Positions 1 through 10,463 of a stretch of DNA of 64,000 nt are shown in pieces. The position numbers and the translations under genes were made by a program. Source of the stretch: Alteromonas sp. 1_MG-2023 (GTDB lineage Bacteria > Pseudomonadota > Gammaproteobacteria > Enterobacterales > Alteromonadaceae). The stretch's first letter is position 1. Every line of letters starts with the position of its first letter. The notes beneath the pieces were generated by a model. That model had not been told where the DNA came from. It did not search any database and saw only the letters and a list, made by a program, of their open reading frames with translations. The DNA lies in assembly GCF_030547075.1 (NCBI RefSeq), contig NZ_JAUOQH010000004.1:248001-312000 (forward strand), written 5' to 3'.

Positions 1-544
1 CAAAGTCGACCAAATCTTCGATGGTCTTAGGGTTATGATAAAAGCCAGGCGCCGCTGGCATTATTGTGGCCCCCATTTGTGACAATTTAAGCATATTTTC
101 CAGATGGATAGAGGACAGTGGCATTTCACGAGGCACCAATATCAACTGGCCTCTTTCTTTTAATACCACATCGGCGGCTCGCTCTATCAAATTGTCGCTA
201 GCACCAACGGCAATAGACGACAGCGTGCCGGTAGAGCAAGGGCATACTACCATCTTGGCTGGCGCTGCCGATCCTGACGCGACAGGCGAAAACCATTCTT
301 CTTTTCCAAATACTTGTACTTGGCCTGGCTTACCGCCGCAATGCTCAATAAAAAAAGCACTGGCATCTTCAGGCCTAGCGGGTATTTTTATATTTTCTTC
401 TGTAGCCATGACCACTTTGGCCGCAGAAGAAATTAGCACATACACTTGGTAGTCAGCTTTTACTAACGACGTGAGTAGCGACAGTGCGTATGGGGTGCCG
501 GAAGCGCCCGTAATGGCTAGGGTAATTTGCTTATCATGTTTCAT
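1..544 (-). CDS. ubiX: Flavin prenyltransferase UbiX (3' end beyond the window)
   Basis: UbiX joins dimethylallyl phosphate to FMN to make prenylated FMN, the cofactor of the UbiD decarboxylase in ubiquinone synthesis. The minus-strand translation opens with [17 protein letters not shown], the Rossmann-like flavin-binding start of this family. It continues with a [12 protein letters not shown] segment and a [16 protein letters not shown] segment, both typical of UbiX/Pad1 proteins. About 180 codons are visible and the C-terminal end runs off the left edge. The start codon overlaps the mpl stop codon by one base (TAATG), so the two are translationally coupled in one operon. Pad1-type paralogues of the same fold are the alternative, but UbiX is the usual call for this gene pair. 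Confidence 0.93.
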   Translation of the reverse strand, partial: MKHDKQITLAITGASGTPYALSLLTSLVKADYQVYVLISSAAKVVMATEENIKIPARPEDASAFFIEHCGGKPGQVQVFGKEEWFSPVASGSAAPAKMVVCPCSTGTLSSIAVGASDNLIERAADVVLKERGQLILVPREMPLSSIHLENMLKLSQMGATIMPAAPGFYHNPKTIEDLVDF

Positions 545-1923
545 TATTCTACCTCGATTGACGGGGTAAGTACGCGTAAAACACGGTCATGGATGCCTTC
601 AAAACCACCATTGCTCATAATAAGAATATGATCGCCAGGGCGCACTTCGCTTTGCAATACTTTTACAATGTTTTCAACATCATTAAATACGGTGGTTGGC
701 GCTGGGCTATTCGCTGCGGCTTCTTTCAAAGACCAATCTAGCCCCTGAGGTTCATACACATAAACTGCATCAGCTGCTTGCCATGATTGGGCAAGGGTAT
801 TTTTATGCACCCCCATTTTCATGGTGTTCGAGCGTGGCTCTAGCACAGCAAGTATGCGCGCATTACCTATTTTCTTACGAAGTCCGTCAATGGTGGTGGC
901 AATGGCAGTGGGGTGATGAGCGAAGTCATCATAAACTGTGACTGGTTTACCTTCAGCTTCTAACGTAACTGTGCCTTTTACTTCCATACGACGCTTAACG
1001 TTTTTAAAGCTTGATAGTGCCTCGACGGCATCGTTAAGAGTAACACCGGCATGATGAGCCGCAGCAATAGCCATGAGTGCGTTATCGACATTGTGCTGGC
1101 CTAGCAGTTCCCACTTTACTTCGCCCACAACGTCATTGTTAAACAGCACGTTAAACTGGCTACCGTCTTTATTAATAAGCTCTGCAGACCATTCTTTGCC
1201 TAAACGTTGGCGCTGTGACCAGCAGCCTTTTTTCAGTGTTTCTTCAATAGAAGGGGTATGTTTAGGGGTTAGAATTAGGCCATTTTCTGGCACCATGCGC
1301 ACCAAGTGATGAAATTGGGTTTGAATGGCGGCTAAATCAGCGAAAATATCGGCATGATCAAACTCTAAGTTATTAATCACCAATGTTTTAGGGCGGTAAT
1401 GCACAAACTTTGAACGTTTGTCAAAAAAGGCACTGTCGTATTCGTCAGCTTCTATAACAAAAAATGGGCTGTCACCTACACGAGCAGACACACCAAAGTT
1501 TTCAGGTACGCCGCCTATAAGATAGCCAGGATTCAATTCACTGTACTCTAGAATCCACGCCACCATGCTGCTGGTGGTGGTTTTTCCGTGGGTGCCCGAT
1601 ACGCCAATTACCCATCTATCTTTTAATAAGTTATCAAGTAGCCACTGTGGGCCACTGGTATACGGCAAGTTTCTGTTTAGCACGTACTCAACCGCAGAAT
1701 TTCCACGAGACATGGCATTACCGATAATGACCATGTCTGGAACAGGTTCGAATTGGTCAGTATCGAAACCTTCGGTAAGCTCGATGCCAAGCGCTTCAAG
1801 CTGGGTACTCATGGGTGGATACACATTGGTATCTGAGCCTGTGACCTTATGGCCCAAGGCTTTCGCAATGGCTGCTATGCCACCCATAAAGCTACCGCAA
1901 ATACCTAAAATATGTACATGCAT
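544..1923 (-). CDS. mpl: UDP-N-acetylmuramate:L-alanyl-gamma-D-glutamyl-meso-diaminopimelate ligase
   Basis: Mpl recycles the murein tripeptide by ligating it to UDP-MurNAc with ATP in the cytoplasm. The 459-residue length is normal for Mpl. The N-terminal nucleotide-binding part has the [12 protein letters not shown] start. The Mur-ligase P-loop GTHGKTTT sits at residues 110-117, followed by the [17 protein letters not shown] segment that distinguishes Mpl from MurC. The C-terminal domain has the [12 protein letters not shown] and LEPRSNTMK motifs. It is the first gene of a two-gene leftward operon with ubiX. The 274-bp gap to fbp must hold divergent promoters; I saw no distinct operator there. 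Confidence 0.96.
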   Translation of the reverse strand: MHVHILGICGSFMGGIAAIAKALGHKVTGSDTNVYPPMSTQLEALGIELTEGFDTDQFEPVPDMVIIGNAMSRGNSAVEYVLNRNLPYTSGPQWLLDNLLKDRWVIGVSGTHGKTTTSSMVAWILEYSELNPGYLIGGVPENFGVSARVGDSPFFVIEADEYDSAFFDKRSKFVHYRPKTLVINNLEFDHADIFADLAAIQTQFHHLVRMVPENGLILTPKHTPSIEETLKKGCWSQRQRLGKEWSAELINKDGSQFNVLFNNDVVGEVKWELLGQHNVDNALMAIAAAHHAGVTLNDAVEALSSFKNVKRRMEVKGTVTLEAEGKPVTVYDDFAHHPTAIATTIDGLRKKIGNARILAVLEPRSNTMKMGVHKNTLAQSWQAADAVYVYEPQGLDWSLKEAAANSPAPTTVFNDVENIVKVLQSEVRPGDHILIMSNGGFEGIHDRVLRVLTPSIEVE

Positions 1924-2197
1924 AGCGAATTCTCATTTTTTACTGCATTGAATACTGGCTACTTTATCAGAACAGCAGCAGGTTAAATAATGCATTTTTA
2001 CGCATAATGCCTGCTTTCACTGGTATGTTGTGTAGATTGCCTGCGCTTGGCTTATTCCACTTCGGTGCATTCACGGTTACAATCAAATTAACGAGCATAT
2101 AAAGCAGTGCTTGTTGGTAATGTGAGAGAAAGCCGGTAAGGAAAGCTGTGCGCCTCCCATTGTCATACCCTACACACTAAAAAAAGGCTTAACTAAG

Positions 2198-3175
2198 ATG
2201 AGACGTTTAAATTCCCAGTTGCAAGAAGATGGTGCCCCGTTAGAGCTGATCCTGCTCATAAGAACCTTGTTAGCGAGCTGTAAAGAAATTTCATTCCGAG
2301 TGAGTCAAGGTGCCCTTGCTGGCGTATTGGGTTCTACCTTGTCAGAAAACGTACAAGGTGAAACGCAAAAGAAGTTAGATGTGATTTCTAATCACATCAT
2401 TAAAGATACGCTTCGTGAGTCGGGCTATGTAAAAGCCATTTCATCAGAAGAAGAAGACGATGTTGTACCATGCAACCCAGATGGTAATTATTTGGTGAGC
2501 TTCGATCCACTAGACGGTTCATCGAACACAGAAATTAATAGCTTAATTGGTACTATATTTTCTATCACTCATGCTCCTCAGTGGATGAAGCCTGATGATC
2601 CATCGGCATTCCTTCAGCCTGGGACCCAAATTGTGGCAGCAGGTTACGTACTTTATGGTCCGTCTACTATGCTTGCATTAACCACTGGCCGCGGCACTCA
2701 TATTTATACCTTAGATAAGACCCACGGTGGTTTCTTACTTACTCACCCTAATATTCAAGTGCCAGAGCAAACCACTGAGTACTCGATTAACGCGTCAAAT
2801 CAGCGTCATTGGGAGCCTGCAATGCAAGCCTACATTGCCGACCTGATAGCGGGTAAAGATGGCCCTCGTGAGAAAAATTTCAACATGCGTTGGGTAGCAG
2901 CCATGGTAGGTGATATTCATCGTTTATTATGTCGCGGCGGTATTTTCATGTACCCATACGACAAACGTGACCCATCTAAGCCAGGTAAATTGCGCTTACT
3001 TTACGAAGCAAACCCTATGGCATTTTTGATGGAGCAAGCTGGCGGCAAGGCTGAAACAGGCGCCGGTCGTATTCTTGAAGTTATGCCTGAAGAAATCCAT
3101 CAACGTGTGCCGTGTATCATAGGTTCTAAAGAAGAAGTAGAAACCTGTTTAAGCTATTACGGTAAAAGTGAATAG
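2198..3175 (+). CDS. fbp: Class I fructose-1,6-bisphosphatase
   Basis: Hydrolyses fructose 1,6-bisphosphate to fructose 6-phosphate in gluconeogenesis. The protein is 325 residues, the usual class I length. Metal-binding motifs are visible: SEEEDD near residues 83-88 and FDPLDGSSN at 102-110. The C-terminal segment [22 protein letters not shown] is the conserved substrate and metal region. The start ATG follows an AAGG about ten bases upstream. It is transcribed away from mpl and is followed by its own hairpin terminator before ppa, so it is probably a single-gene unit. Confidence 0.97.
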   Translation: MRRLNSQLQEDGAPLELILLIRTLLASCKEISFRVSQGALAGVLGSTLSENVQGETQKKLDVISNHIIKDTLRESGYVKAISSEEEDDVVPCNPDGNYLVSFDPLDGSSNTEINSLIGTIFSITHAPQWMKPDDPSAFLQPGTQIVAAGYVLYGPSTMLALTTGRGTHIYTLDKTHGGFLLTHPNIQVPEQTTEYSINASNQRHWEPAMQAYIADLIAGKDGPREKNFNMRWVAAMVGDIHRLLCRGGIFMYPYDKRDPSKPGKLRLLYEANPMAFLMEQAGGKAETGAGRILEVMPEEIHQRVPCIIGSKEEVETCLSYYGKSE

Positions 3176-3194
3176 AAAAATCGCTAAATAAAGG

Positions 3195-3228
3195 CGGTTT
3201 TGCGTGAGATTCACCCTAAACCGTTTTT
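3195..3228 (+). terminator. Rho-independent terminator after fbp
   Basis: CGGTTT (3195-3200) pairs with AAACCG (3218-3223), enclosing a small inner GTGA/TCAC stem, and is followed directly by five T. Confidence 0.65.
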
Positions 3229-3293
3229 ATTTTGCCGTCGTCACCGTATACTTAGCGCCAAATTTTTTAAAACATCATTGAAAGGACCTTAGA

Positions 3294-3824
3294 ATGAGCT
3301 TGAATGATATTCCTGCTGGCAAGAACTTGCCTGAAGAAGTGAATGTAGTTATCGAAATTCCAGCACACGCTGACCCGGTAAAGTACGAAGTAGATAAAGA
3401 CACAGGCGCTATGTTTGTTGACCGTTTCATGGCAACTTGCATGCACTACCCAACTAACTACGGATACGTACCTAACACTTTGTCTGAAGACGGTGACCCA
3501 GTAGACGTATTGGTAATGACGCCGTTCCCACTATTAGCGGGTTCAGTTATTCGTTGTCGTCCAATTGGTGTTTTGAACATGACTGATGAGTCAGGTAAAG
3601 ACGCTAAAGTATTGGCTGTGCCAATCGACAAGCTTTCTACTATTTATCGTAAAGTGAAAGAAACCACTGATGCACCTGAATTACTACTTCAGCAAATTGA
3701 GCATTTCTTCTCTCACTATAAAGATCTTGAGCCTGGTAAGTGGGTTAAGATTGATGGCTGGGCTGATTCAGCTGCAGCGAAAGCAGAAATTGTCGCAAGC
3801 GTTAAACGTTTCGAAGCAGAATAA
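3294..3824 (+). CDS. ppa: Inorganic pyrophosphatase
   Basis: Soluble family I pyrophosphatase that hydrolyses PPi and so drives biosynthetic reactions. The 176-residue size matches the bacterial hexameric enzyme. The start is [20 protein letters not shown], the metal-binding signature [10 protein letters not shown] is at residues 65-74, and an active-site KDAKVLAVP segment follows. The C-terminal [19 protein letters not shown] is typical. AAGGA lies eight bases upstream of the ATG. It is flanked by terminators on both sides, so it is probably monocistronic and strongly expressed. Confidence 0.97.
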   Translation: MSLNDIPAGKNLPEEVNVVIEIPAHADPVKYEVDKDTGAMFVDRFMATCMHYPTNYGYVPNTLSEDGDPVDVLVMTPFPLLAGSVIRCRPIGVLNMTDESGKDAKVLAVPIDKLSTIYRKVKETTDAPELLLQQIEHFFSHYKDLEPGKWVKIDGWADSAAAKAEIVASVKRFEAE

Positions 3825-3848
3825 TTCACGCTGCTAACAAGACATGCT

Positions 3849-3884
3849 AAAAAGGGTTGGTACTGATAAGTACCGACCCTTTTT
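3849..3884 (+). terminator. Strong rho-independent terminator after ppa
   Basis: A 15-bp stem (3849-3863 with 3870-3884, one G-T pair) closes a six-base loop. The right arm ends in five T and the sequence continues T-rich. The A-rich left arm would let it work leftward too. Confidence 0.9.
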
Positions 3885-3921
3885 ATTTTTAGAGCTAGCC
3901 TTTTTTATTTGAGTGAGTGTT

Positions 3922-4404
3922 ATGTTTAAAGTCATGGGAAAGGTGTTAGCCTTAACCTTCGTTATGTTGCTTCCGTCGTTCTTTGTGTATAGCGACGAAG
4001 AACCTATTGAAGTGTACTGGGAAGATTTGGTACCAGAAGGGTTTAATGAACTTGCGCCTCCGGCAGTTCAGCACAATGGTGAAATGTCGCAGTTGCAGCC
4101 TGATGCACCCGTGGTCGATAAATTCGATGGTAAGCGAGTGAAAATCCCAGGCTTTGTGGTGCCCCTTGAAGGCACGCCTGAGCTCACGACCGAATTTTTA
4201 CTAGTGCCTTACTTTGGTGCCTGTATTCATGTGCCGCCGCCTGCGTCGAACCAAATTGTGTACGTGACTTTTGAAGAGGGCATTCCTCTTGAGAATATTT
4301 ACGACGCAATTTGGGTAACTGGTGAACTCACCACTGAAGGTTGGAAAGGTGATATCGCATCGGTAGGCTATCGACTGAAAGGTGTCGCGGTAAGCGCTTT
4401 TTAA
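3922..4404 (+). CDS. Secreted DUF3299 protein
   Basis: About 160 residues with an N-terminal hydrophobic signal (MGKVLALTFVMLLPSFFVYS), so exported to the periplasm. The mature part carries the hallmark of DUF3299: GKRVKIPGFVVPLE followed by LVPYFGACIHVPPPASNQIVYV, ending in YRLKGV. The GACIHVPPPASNQ segment may bind a metal, but the biochemical role is not established. An in-frame GTG lies nine bases upstream; the ATG was preferred because it sits closer to a GAGTGAG purine stretch. The gene stands alone after the ppa terminator. Confidence 0.75.
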   Translation: MFKVMGKVLALTFVMLLPSFFVYSDEEPIEVYWEDLVPEGFNELAPPAVQHNGEMSQLQPDAPVVDKFDGKRVKIPGFVVPLEGTPELTTEFLLVPYFGACIHVPPPASNQIVYVTFEEGIPLENIYDAIWVTGELTTEGWKGDIASVGYRLKGVAVSAF

Positions 4405-4476
4405 GCGAGTGTAAGCGCCTTCTAAGCGCCGAAATTAGGCGCCGAAATAAGCTCCTTATCGGTTTAGGATAAGCAC
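4391..4476. repeat. Phased TAAGCGCC-like short repeats
   Basis: Copies of TAAGCG or near variants (TAAGCGAG, TAAGCGCC, TAGGCGCC, TAAGCTCC, TAAGCACC) start at about 4391, 4402, 4412, 4423, 4435, 4447 and 4469. The spacing of 10-13 bp is close to one helical turn. The first copy is inside the 3' end of the DUF3299 gene and the rest fill the gap to the convergent oxygenase gene. I recognise no element family. Confidence 0.5.
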
Positions 4477-4514
4477 CTTTCGGGTAGGAAGCGCTTCATA
4501 AACAAAAACGTGGC

Positions 4515-5216
4515 CTAGCCTTGTGGCGTATAAATTTGTTCTGCACGATTGAACAACAGCCAAGAGGTTAGAATGTACTTGTCGTTGCTTCTAGGTATTT
4601 GCCCACGGTGAGTATGGGTAAAATAAGCCGGAGCAATGACCATCCTGCCTGCCTTTGGCTTTACGGCTTTATCTTGATAATAAAACTCGGTTTCCCCACC
4701 ATCTTCCACATCATTTAGGTAAAACATAAACAGTAGAACCCGATGCAAAGCTTCATTGTGAGGCGCTTGCGGATACACTTCTGAATGCCAGTAAGGGTAA
4801 CCGCCATTACCTGCGGTGTAGCGCTGTGCGTTAATGTCGCCAATACGAAATAGGTAGTTAACCAAGTTATGTAAATTGGGTTTACCTACTTCTTCAAAGT
4901 TTTCACCGGTTAGCTTAACGGGCTCGCCCGTTTTGGGATGGCGTACGGTTAAGCCGATAGGGCCAACCAGTGCGTAATAGTAATTCTCTATATACTTCAC
5001 CAATTGCTCGCCTGTTAGCTGCATCACCTGCTTAAATAAGTCAGCAAACTCAGGCTGTTGAGAGATAGACACATCAACACTACGTTTTTTGTCTAAGTCG
5101 ACACCACCGCCCGTTTTACCTTGAGTTAGGTTTGGGCTTTTTTCGAAACGCGCGATAAGTTGAGTACACAATTCGGGTGACAAAACGTCATCAATAACTT
5201 CAATTAAATCAGCCAT
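4515..5216 (-). CDS. 2-oxoglutarate/Fe(II)-dependent oxygenase, prolyl 4-hydroxylase-like
   Basis: A 233-residue protein of the 2OG-Fe(II) oxygenase (P4H-like) superfamily, which hydroxylates or oxidises substrates with O2, 2-oxoglutarate and iron. The C-terminal double-stranded beta-helix is clear: WHSEVYPQ supplies the first iron ligands, LLFMFYLNDVEDGGETEFYY is the conserved strand, and AYFTHTHRG carries the distal histidine, with a nearby KYILTSWLLF strand. The proximal ligand pair is His-x-Glu rather than the usual His-x-Asp. There is no signal peptide, so it should be cytosolic. It overlaps the upstream thioesterase by eight bases. The substrate cannot be told from sequence. Confidence 0.8.
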   Translation of the reverse strand: MADLIEVIDDVLSPELCTQLIARFEKSPNLTQGKTGGGVDLDKKRSVDVSISQQPEFADLFKQVMQLTGEQLVKYIENYYYALVGPIGLTVRHPKTGEPVKLTGENFEEVGKPNLHNLVNYLFRIGDINAQRYTAGNGGYPYWHSEVYPQAPHNEALHRVLLFMFYLNDVEDGGETEFYYQDKAVKPKAGRMVIAPAYFTHTHRGQIPRSNDKYILTSWLLFNRAEQIYTPQG

Positions 5217-5643
5217 TAGGTAGCGCCTTAAAGTGTGCTTGCAACGTAGCTTTTATATCCTCAGGAATGGGGGCTGAGCGCTGCTGCTTATAGTCGAAAT
5301 GTACCATAGTGGTTACACCCGTTGAGCACAGGTTACCGTCTTGCCAGAGTTCTTGGTATACATCAAACGCGCTGTTTCCTAAGCGACTGATAAACGTTTT
5401 TACGGTAACGGTTTTGCCGTAATAAATTTGCGCAAGAAAATCGACTTTGTAGCTTGCTAAAATAAGCGGCCAGTTCTGTAAATCCATCGTCGGCGTGAAC
5501 ATTCTGAAGATAGGATCCCGAGCAGCTTCAAACCAGCTGACTAATGCGGTGTTGCTCACGTGTTGCAGGGCATCGGTCTCACAAAACCGTACTTCGAATG
5601 ACATTTCCATAGGGATGGTTTCAGATGGAGTTACTGCTGACAT
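5209..5643 (-). CDS. Hotdog-fold acyl-CoA thioesterase (YbgC/4-hydroxybenzoyl-CoA type)
   Basis: A 144-residue single hotdog-domain protein. The active-site strand FEVRFCETDALQHVSNTALVSWFEAARD matches the 4HBT pattern: an acid residue about ten residues in, then the HVSNT turn. It should hydrolyse acyl-CoA thioesters in the cytoplasm. It is the first gene of a two-gene leftward operon with the 2OG oxygenase, whose start lies inside its 3' end, so the two are probably made together. Chain-length specificity is not predictable. Confidence 0.85.
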   Translation of the reverse strand: MSAVTPSETIPMEMSFEVRFCETDALQHVSNTALVSWFEAARDPIFRMFTPTMDLQNWPLILASYKVDFLAQIYYGKTVTVKTFISRLGNSAFDVYQELWQDGNLCSTGVTTMVHFDYKQQRSAPIPEDIKATLQAHFKALPNG

Positions 5644-5806
5644 ATCGCCTCTTATTTTTATCGTGATATGTCTTCACTTTATCACGCTATATTGGGTTTT
5701 TCAGTAATCAGGCTCAATCTGACAGGCCATTGGAAACGAAATTAAGATGAAAAGTGATTCCCGCGTGGTTTTAAATTACAATCTGCGCCAAATTTCTGAT
5801 TAAACA

Positions 5807-7312
5807 ATGATTATGACTGCAATTGGGATTGATTACGGTACCTCAAATTCAGAGGTGGTGTACTTTGATGGCGCTACCCATAGACATATAAAGCTCGACC
5901 CATCACTTGAACAGGGTAATAAAATTCGCTCGTCTGTATTTATATACTTCGAGGATGAACTGCCGCCTCCACCTGATGCCATGGTGGAAGCTAAAGTGTC
6001 GCAGTTACAGCGTTTAATCAACGAGCAAATAGATAAAGCCAAGCAGGGTTATTACGACGCTAAAGATCCCAAAGAGCAGTCGCGCTATAGCAACCGTATT
6101 GAATCGCTTCGTGGTGAATACCATAACCGACCTGCATTGCAACGCAAGGCTATCCAGCAGCTTATGCACGCTATGTCACTGGAAGAAATTCCATTGTTAC
6201 GCTTAGTGGAGCATGGCAAGTTTGCCTTCGGTGAAGAAGGGTTTAAACGCTTTTTAAAAATGCCTGATAAAGGCCGTCTAATTTACTCGCCTAAAAATTT
6301 CTTAGGTGCATCATTAGATGGCGACCAGAAAAAGGCGTTTATTGGCATTATTGCCAAGCAGTTAGCGTATTTTAAACAGTGTGCAGAAACCCAATTAGAA
6401 TCACCGGTTTCTTCGGTAGTAATAGGGCGCCCAGTTAAGTTTCATGGCACCCGTGGTGAAGTAGGCAATACCCAAGCCATTCAGATTATGACCGAAGCGG
6501 CGTCTAACGCTGGCTTTAGTAAGATTAACTTTTTGGATGAGCCAATTGCGGCCGCCTATAAAATTGAGCAGACATTACCTCGTGATACCACGGCACTTAT
6601 TGTGGATATTGGCGGCGGTACTACGGACATCTGCTGTATTAATCTTTCGCCAGAACGCAATAATCAATTAGATAGAAAGCAGGACGTGCTATCGGTTACC
6701 GGAAGACGCTTAGGCGGCATGGATTGTGATAAGAGTTTGTTGCTGAAAGTGGTTGCGCCTGAAATGGGAATGGGGCTAAAAATGATTAATGGCCTGCCTA
6801 TTCCTCCTACTTATTATTCAGATATGTGTGCAGTTGATAATATCCCTGCACTTACTCGGTTCTTCTCTGATGATTACGGCCTAGAGATTTCTCAAACCAT
6901 GTCAGTCACTAAGCAACCCGAGCAATTAGAGCGCTTGTTGTTAGTACAAGAAAACAAGTTATCTGCGCGGGTGGTTAACTCGGTGAGAATGGCAAAAGAA
7001 CTGCTTTCTAGCAAAGACAAAATCACCTTACCACTGCATTACATTGAAGAAGATTTTGATGTGAACATTAGTACCGAGGACTTAAAGAGCGCACTTAAAC
7101 CTTGGTTAAGCAAGGTAAAAGCGTTAGTGGTGGAATGCTTAGAGAAAAGCGCTGCGGCACCTGAGGTTGTGATGGTTACCGGCGGTATGAGCTTATCGCC
7201 TATTATTATCGATGCATTGTATGAAGAGTTACTGACCGGATTGCCTCGGTTAGAGAACGATGCGTTTAACTCTGTGTGCGAAGGCTTAGCTATTCAAGCG
7301 TCTAAATTCTAA
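5807..7312 (+). CDS. Hsp70-family ATPase, YegD-like
   Basis: A 501-residue actin/Hsp70-fold ATPase. The phosphate-1 loop is IGIDYGTSNSEVVYF near the N-terminus, FLDEPIAAAYKIE and ALIVDIGGGTTDICCI form the phosphate-2 region around residues 245-275, and VVMVTGGMSLSPII is the adenosine motif near 455. It ends shortly after the nucleotide-binding domain and lacks the C-terminal substrate-binding domain of DnaK, as in E. coli YegD. No dnaJ or grpE is nearby. An insert with many charged residues lies near positions 60-110. The client and role are unknown. ATG at 5807 or the in-frame ATG at 5813 could start it; neither has a good ribosome-binding site. Confidence 0.85.
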   Translation: MIMTAIGIDYGTSNSEVVYFDGATHRHIKLDPSLEQGNKIRSSVFIYFEDELPPPPDAMVEAKVSQLQRLINEQIDKAKQGYYDAKDPKEQSRYSNRIESLRGEYHNRPALQRKAIQQLMHAMSLEEIPLLRLVEHGKFAFGEEGFKRFLKMPDKGRLIYSPKNFLGASLDGDQKKAFIGIIAKQLAYFKQCAETQLESPVSSVVIGRPVKFHGTRGEVGNTQAIQIMTEAASNAGFSKINFLDEPIAAAYKIEQTLPRDTTALIVDIGGGTTDICCINLSPERNNQLDRKQDVLSVTGRRLGGMDCDKSLLLKVVAPEMGMGLKMINGLPIPPTYYSDMCAVDNIPALTRFFSDDYGLEISQTMSVTKQPEQLERLLLVQENKLSARVVNSVRMAKELLSSKDKITLPLHYIEEDFDVNISTEDLKSALKPWLSKVKALVVECLEKSAAAPEVVMVTGGMSLSPIIIDALYEELLTGLPRLENDAFNSVCEGLAIQASKF

Positions 7313-7356
7313 AGCTAGGCTAATCAGGCGCTTAAGTATTTAACAGTGCCAAATAG

Positions 7357-7384
7357 AAAAACGCGCCGAAAGGCGCGTTTTTTT
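7357..7384. terminator. Bidirectional terminator between the Hsp70-like gene and uvrA
   Basis: ACGCGCC (7361-7367), a GAAA tetraloop and GGCGCGT (7372-7378) form a GC-rich stem flanked by A on the left and seven T on the right, so it can serve the convergent genes on both sides. Confidence 0.9.
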
Positions 7385-7431
7385 GTTCTTGGTACTAAAC
7401 CTTAAAAGCTAAACCTTTGAAGTTTATGAGC

Positions 7432-10266
7432 TTAGGCTTGTGCTTCAAGCATTGGCTTTAAGAATCGACCGGTATGAGAAACCTTAGATTCAGCCACCAC
7501 TTCTGGCGTACCTTCAGCAATAATTTGACCACCGCCTGAGCCACCTTCAGGGCCTAAGTCGATGATCCAGTCGGCAGTTTTGACCACATCAAGGTTGTGC
7601 TCAATAACCACCACTGTGTTGCCATGGTTACGGAGTCGGTGCAGTACGGCTAGCAACTGTTTAATATCGTGGAAATGCAGCCCTGTTGTGGGTTCATCCA
7701 GAATATACAGGGTTTGGCCGGTATCACGTTTCGACAGTTCTTTGGCTAATTTAACCCGCTGTGCTTCACCACCCGATAAGGTAGTAGCTGCTTGCCCTAA
7801 ACGAATATATGCCAAGCCTACTTCTTTCAGCGTTTGCAGTTTACGGGCAATGGCAGGAATGGGGTCGAAGAAATCTCGAGCATCTTCTACCGTCATTTCT
7901 AGCACTTCGTGAATGTTCTTGTCTTTGTATTTCACTTCCAAGGTTTCGCGGTTGTAGCGCTTGCCTTGGCATACGTCACACGGTACGTAGACATCAGGTA
8001 AGAAGTGCATTTCTACTTTAATAACACCGTCGCCCTGACACGCTTCACAGCGACCGCCTTTCACGTTAAAGCTAAAGCGACCTGGTTTATAACCGCGAGA
8101 GCGCGCTTCCTGTGTACCGGCAAATATTTCACGAATAGGCGTGAAAATTCCGGCGTAAGTTGCAGGGTTTGAACGCGGTGTTCTACCAATAGGGCTCTGG
8201 TCAATATCGACCACCTTATCAAGCTGATCTAACCCCGTCATCGAGACGTAAGGCGCAGGCTCAGAGGTAGTCGCTTTGTTTAATTCGCAGTGGGCGATTT
8301 TATAAAAAGTGTCATTAATAAGGGTAGATTTACCTGAACCAGATACACCGGTTACGCAGGTCATCACGCCCATAGGCACTCGCAAGTCTACCGACTTCAA
8401 GTTGTTGCCAGTGGCCCCTTTTAGCTCCAACCATTTATCATCTTTAATAGGAGTGCGAACCTCAGGTATAACAATTTTTTCACGGCCAGAAAGGTATTTC
8501 CCAGTAAGTGAGTCTTCACTTGCTAGAATATCTTCAAGCTGACCTTCGGCAATAATTTCACCGCCATGTACACCGGCTCCAGGGCCAATGTCCACAATAT
8601 AATCGGCTTCACGAATGGCGTCTTCGTCGTGCTCTACTACCAATACTGTGTTACCCAAATCACGCAAGTGTCTAAGGGTCTTCAATAAGCGCTCGTTATC
8701 TCGTTGATGAAGCCCAATAGAAGGCTCATCAAGAACGTACATTACACCTACTAATCCGGCACCAATTTGGCTCGCCAAGCGAATACGCTGCGCTTCACCG
8801 CCCGATAGTGTATCGGCACTGCGTGAAAGGGATAAGTAGTTCAAGCCAACGTTAACCAAGAAGCGTAAGCGGTCGAGAATTTCTTTTAAGATTTTCTCTG
8901 CTATTTGGGCTTTTTGGCCTGTTAACGATAAGTTTTCGAAAAACTCGTAGGCATCGGCAATAGATTTATCCGCAATGGTAGGCAGTGTAGTGTCTTCAAT
9001 AAAGACATTACGGGCTTCTACGCGCAAGCGTGTGCCATTACAGCTGCTACAGTGCTGTTGGCTTAAGTATTTAGCCAGCTCTTCACGTACCGCGTTAGAT
9101 TCGGTTTCCCGATAGCGGCGCTCCATGTTCGGAATAATGCCTTCAAACGGATGCTTACGCTCCATTACATCGCCGCGTTCGTTAATATACTTAAACGCTA
9201 ACGACTTACCTTTAGAGCCATACAGCACAATATCTTTGTGCTTATCGTCTAACTCGCCGAAGGGGCCAGTTAAATCGAATTCGTAATGGTCGGCAACCGA
9301 TTGCAGCATCTGAAAATAATAATAACTGCGTTTGTCCCAACCGCGAACCGCGCCGCCTGCAAGGCTTAATTCGTCGTTACCCACCACACGTGTTGGGTCA
9401 AAGAACTGTCGTGTACCTAAACCGTCACAGGTTGGGCACGCCCCAGCAGGGTTGTTGAATGAGAACAATCTAGGCTCTAATTCACTAATACTGTAACCAC
9501 AGTGCGGGCAAGCGAAGTTAGCTGAAAATACAATTTCTTCAGCATCGCTGTTGTCCATGTCGGCAACAAGCGCATTGCCGCCAGCTAACGCTAATGCGGT
9601 TTCAAAAGATTCTGATAAGCGCAGCGCTAAATCGTCGCGCACTTTAAAGCGGTCTACTACCACTTCGATAGTATGCTTTTTATGTAAATCTAATGGTGGT
9701 GGATCGGATAAGTCACAAACATCGCCGTCTATTCGCGCACGAATAAAACCTTGAGCAGACAAATTCTGTAAAGTTTTTAAATGTTCACCTTTACGTTCTT
9801 TCACGATAGGCGCTAGCAGCATCAACTTGCTGCCTTCTGGCATTGCCAACACCTTATCTACCATCTGACTCACAGTTTGCGCATCAAGCGGCACATCGTG
9901 ATCTGGGCAGCGTGGTGTGCCAACACGGGCAAACATCAAACGAAGGTAATCGTAAATTTCGGTAATGGTACCCACGGTTGAACGAGGGTTATGTGATGTT
10001 GATTTTTGCTCAATGGATATAGCCGGCGACAAACCCTCTATATGATCAACATCGGGTTTTTCCATCATAGATAAAAACTGACGGGCATACGCAGACAACG
10101 ACTCAACGTAACGACGTTGACCTTCTGCATATAAAGTGTCGAAAGCTAAGGACGATTTACCTGAACCAGACAGCCCAGTTATCACTACCAGCTTGTCACG
10201 TGGCAGTGTTAAATCGATATTTTTCAAATTGTGGGTGCGAGCACCGCGTATTTCGATTTTATCCAT
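7432..10266 (-). CDS. uvrA: Excinuclease ABC subunit A
   Basis: UvrA is the damage-recognition ATPase of nucleotide excision repair. The 944-residue protein has two ABC modules: Walker [11 protein letters not shown] near residue 32 and [10 protein letters not shown] near 640, signature motifs [16 protein letters not shown] and [16 protein letters not shown], and Walker B segments [13 protein letters not shown] and [13 protein letters not shown]. Zinc-finger cysteines are present (CPHC with CPTC; CEAC with CDVC). It stands alone and divergent from the YajR-like gene. The 150-bp divergent region has no convincing LexA box. Confidence 0.98.
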   Translation of the reverse strand: MDKIEIRGARTHNLKNIDLTLPRDKLVVITGLSGSGKSSLAFDTLYAEGQRRYVESLSAYARQFLSMMEKPDVDHIEGLSPAISIEQKSTSHNPRSTVGTITEIYDYLRLMFARVGTPRCPDHDVPLDAQTVSQMVDKVLAMPEGSKLMLLAPIVKERKGEHLKTLQNLSAQGFIRARIDGDVCDLSDPPPLDLHKKHTIEVVVDRFKVRDDLALRLSESFETALALAGGNALVADMDNSDAEEIVFSANFACPHCGYSISELEPRLFSFNNPAGACPTCDGLGTRQFFDPTRVVGNDELSLAGGAVRGWDKRSYYYFQMLQSVADHYEFDLTGPFGELDDKHKDIVLYGSKGKSLAFKYINERGDVMERKHPFEGIIPNMERRYRETESNAVREELAKYLSQQHCSSCNGTRLRVEARNVFIEDTTLPTIADKSIADAYEFFENLSLTGQKAQIAEKILKEILDRLRFLVNVGLNYLSLSRSADTLSGGEAQRIRLASQIGAGLVGVMYVLDEPSIGLHQRDNERLLKTLRHLRDLGNTVLVVEHDEDAIREADYIVDIGPGAGVHGGEIIAEGQLEDILASEDSLTGKYLSGREKIVIPEVRTPIKDDKWLELKGATGNNLKSVDLRVPMGVMTCVTGVSGSGKSTLINDTFYKIAHCELNKATTSEPAPYVSMTGLDQLDKVVDIDQSPIGRTPRSNPATYAGIFTPIREIFAGTQEARSRGYKPGRFSFNVKGGRCEACQGDGVIKVEMHFLPDVYVPCDVCQGKRYNRETLEVKYKDKNIHEVLEMTVEDARDFFDPIPAIARKLQTLKEVGLAYIRLGQAATTLSGGEAQRVKLAKELSKRDTGQTLYILDEPTTGLHFHDIKQLLAVLHRLRNHGNTVVVIEHNLDVVKTADWIIDLGPEGGSGGGQIIAEGTPEVVAESKVSHTGRFLKPMLEAQA

Positions 10267-10463
10267 TGAAGCCTAAGTACGAAAAAAGAATTAGTATGCC
10301 ATAACCGTCAAGCAAATTGATATTGCATTGCATGATCAAGTTATACTGTTTGGCTATCAATCAGATCACCCTCGATTGCATTAATCGATAATTGCGAACG
10401 TTGGCAGCTTATTAATATATGCTACACTTCGCGCCCACATTGATTTTGAGGAACGGTACAGCT

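Noticed and set aside
66-452. Plus-strand frame over the ubiX gene
   Set aside because: It is antisense to a clearly conserved protein and resembles nothing.
4391-4476. CRISPR-like array
   Set aside because: Units are about 8 bp with no constant spacers; no cas genes are present anywhere in the window.
10267-10418. Possible LexA box between uvrA and the YajR-like gene
   Set aside because: TACTGT near 10343 has no matching ACAGTA half at the required spacing.
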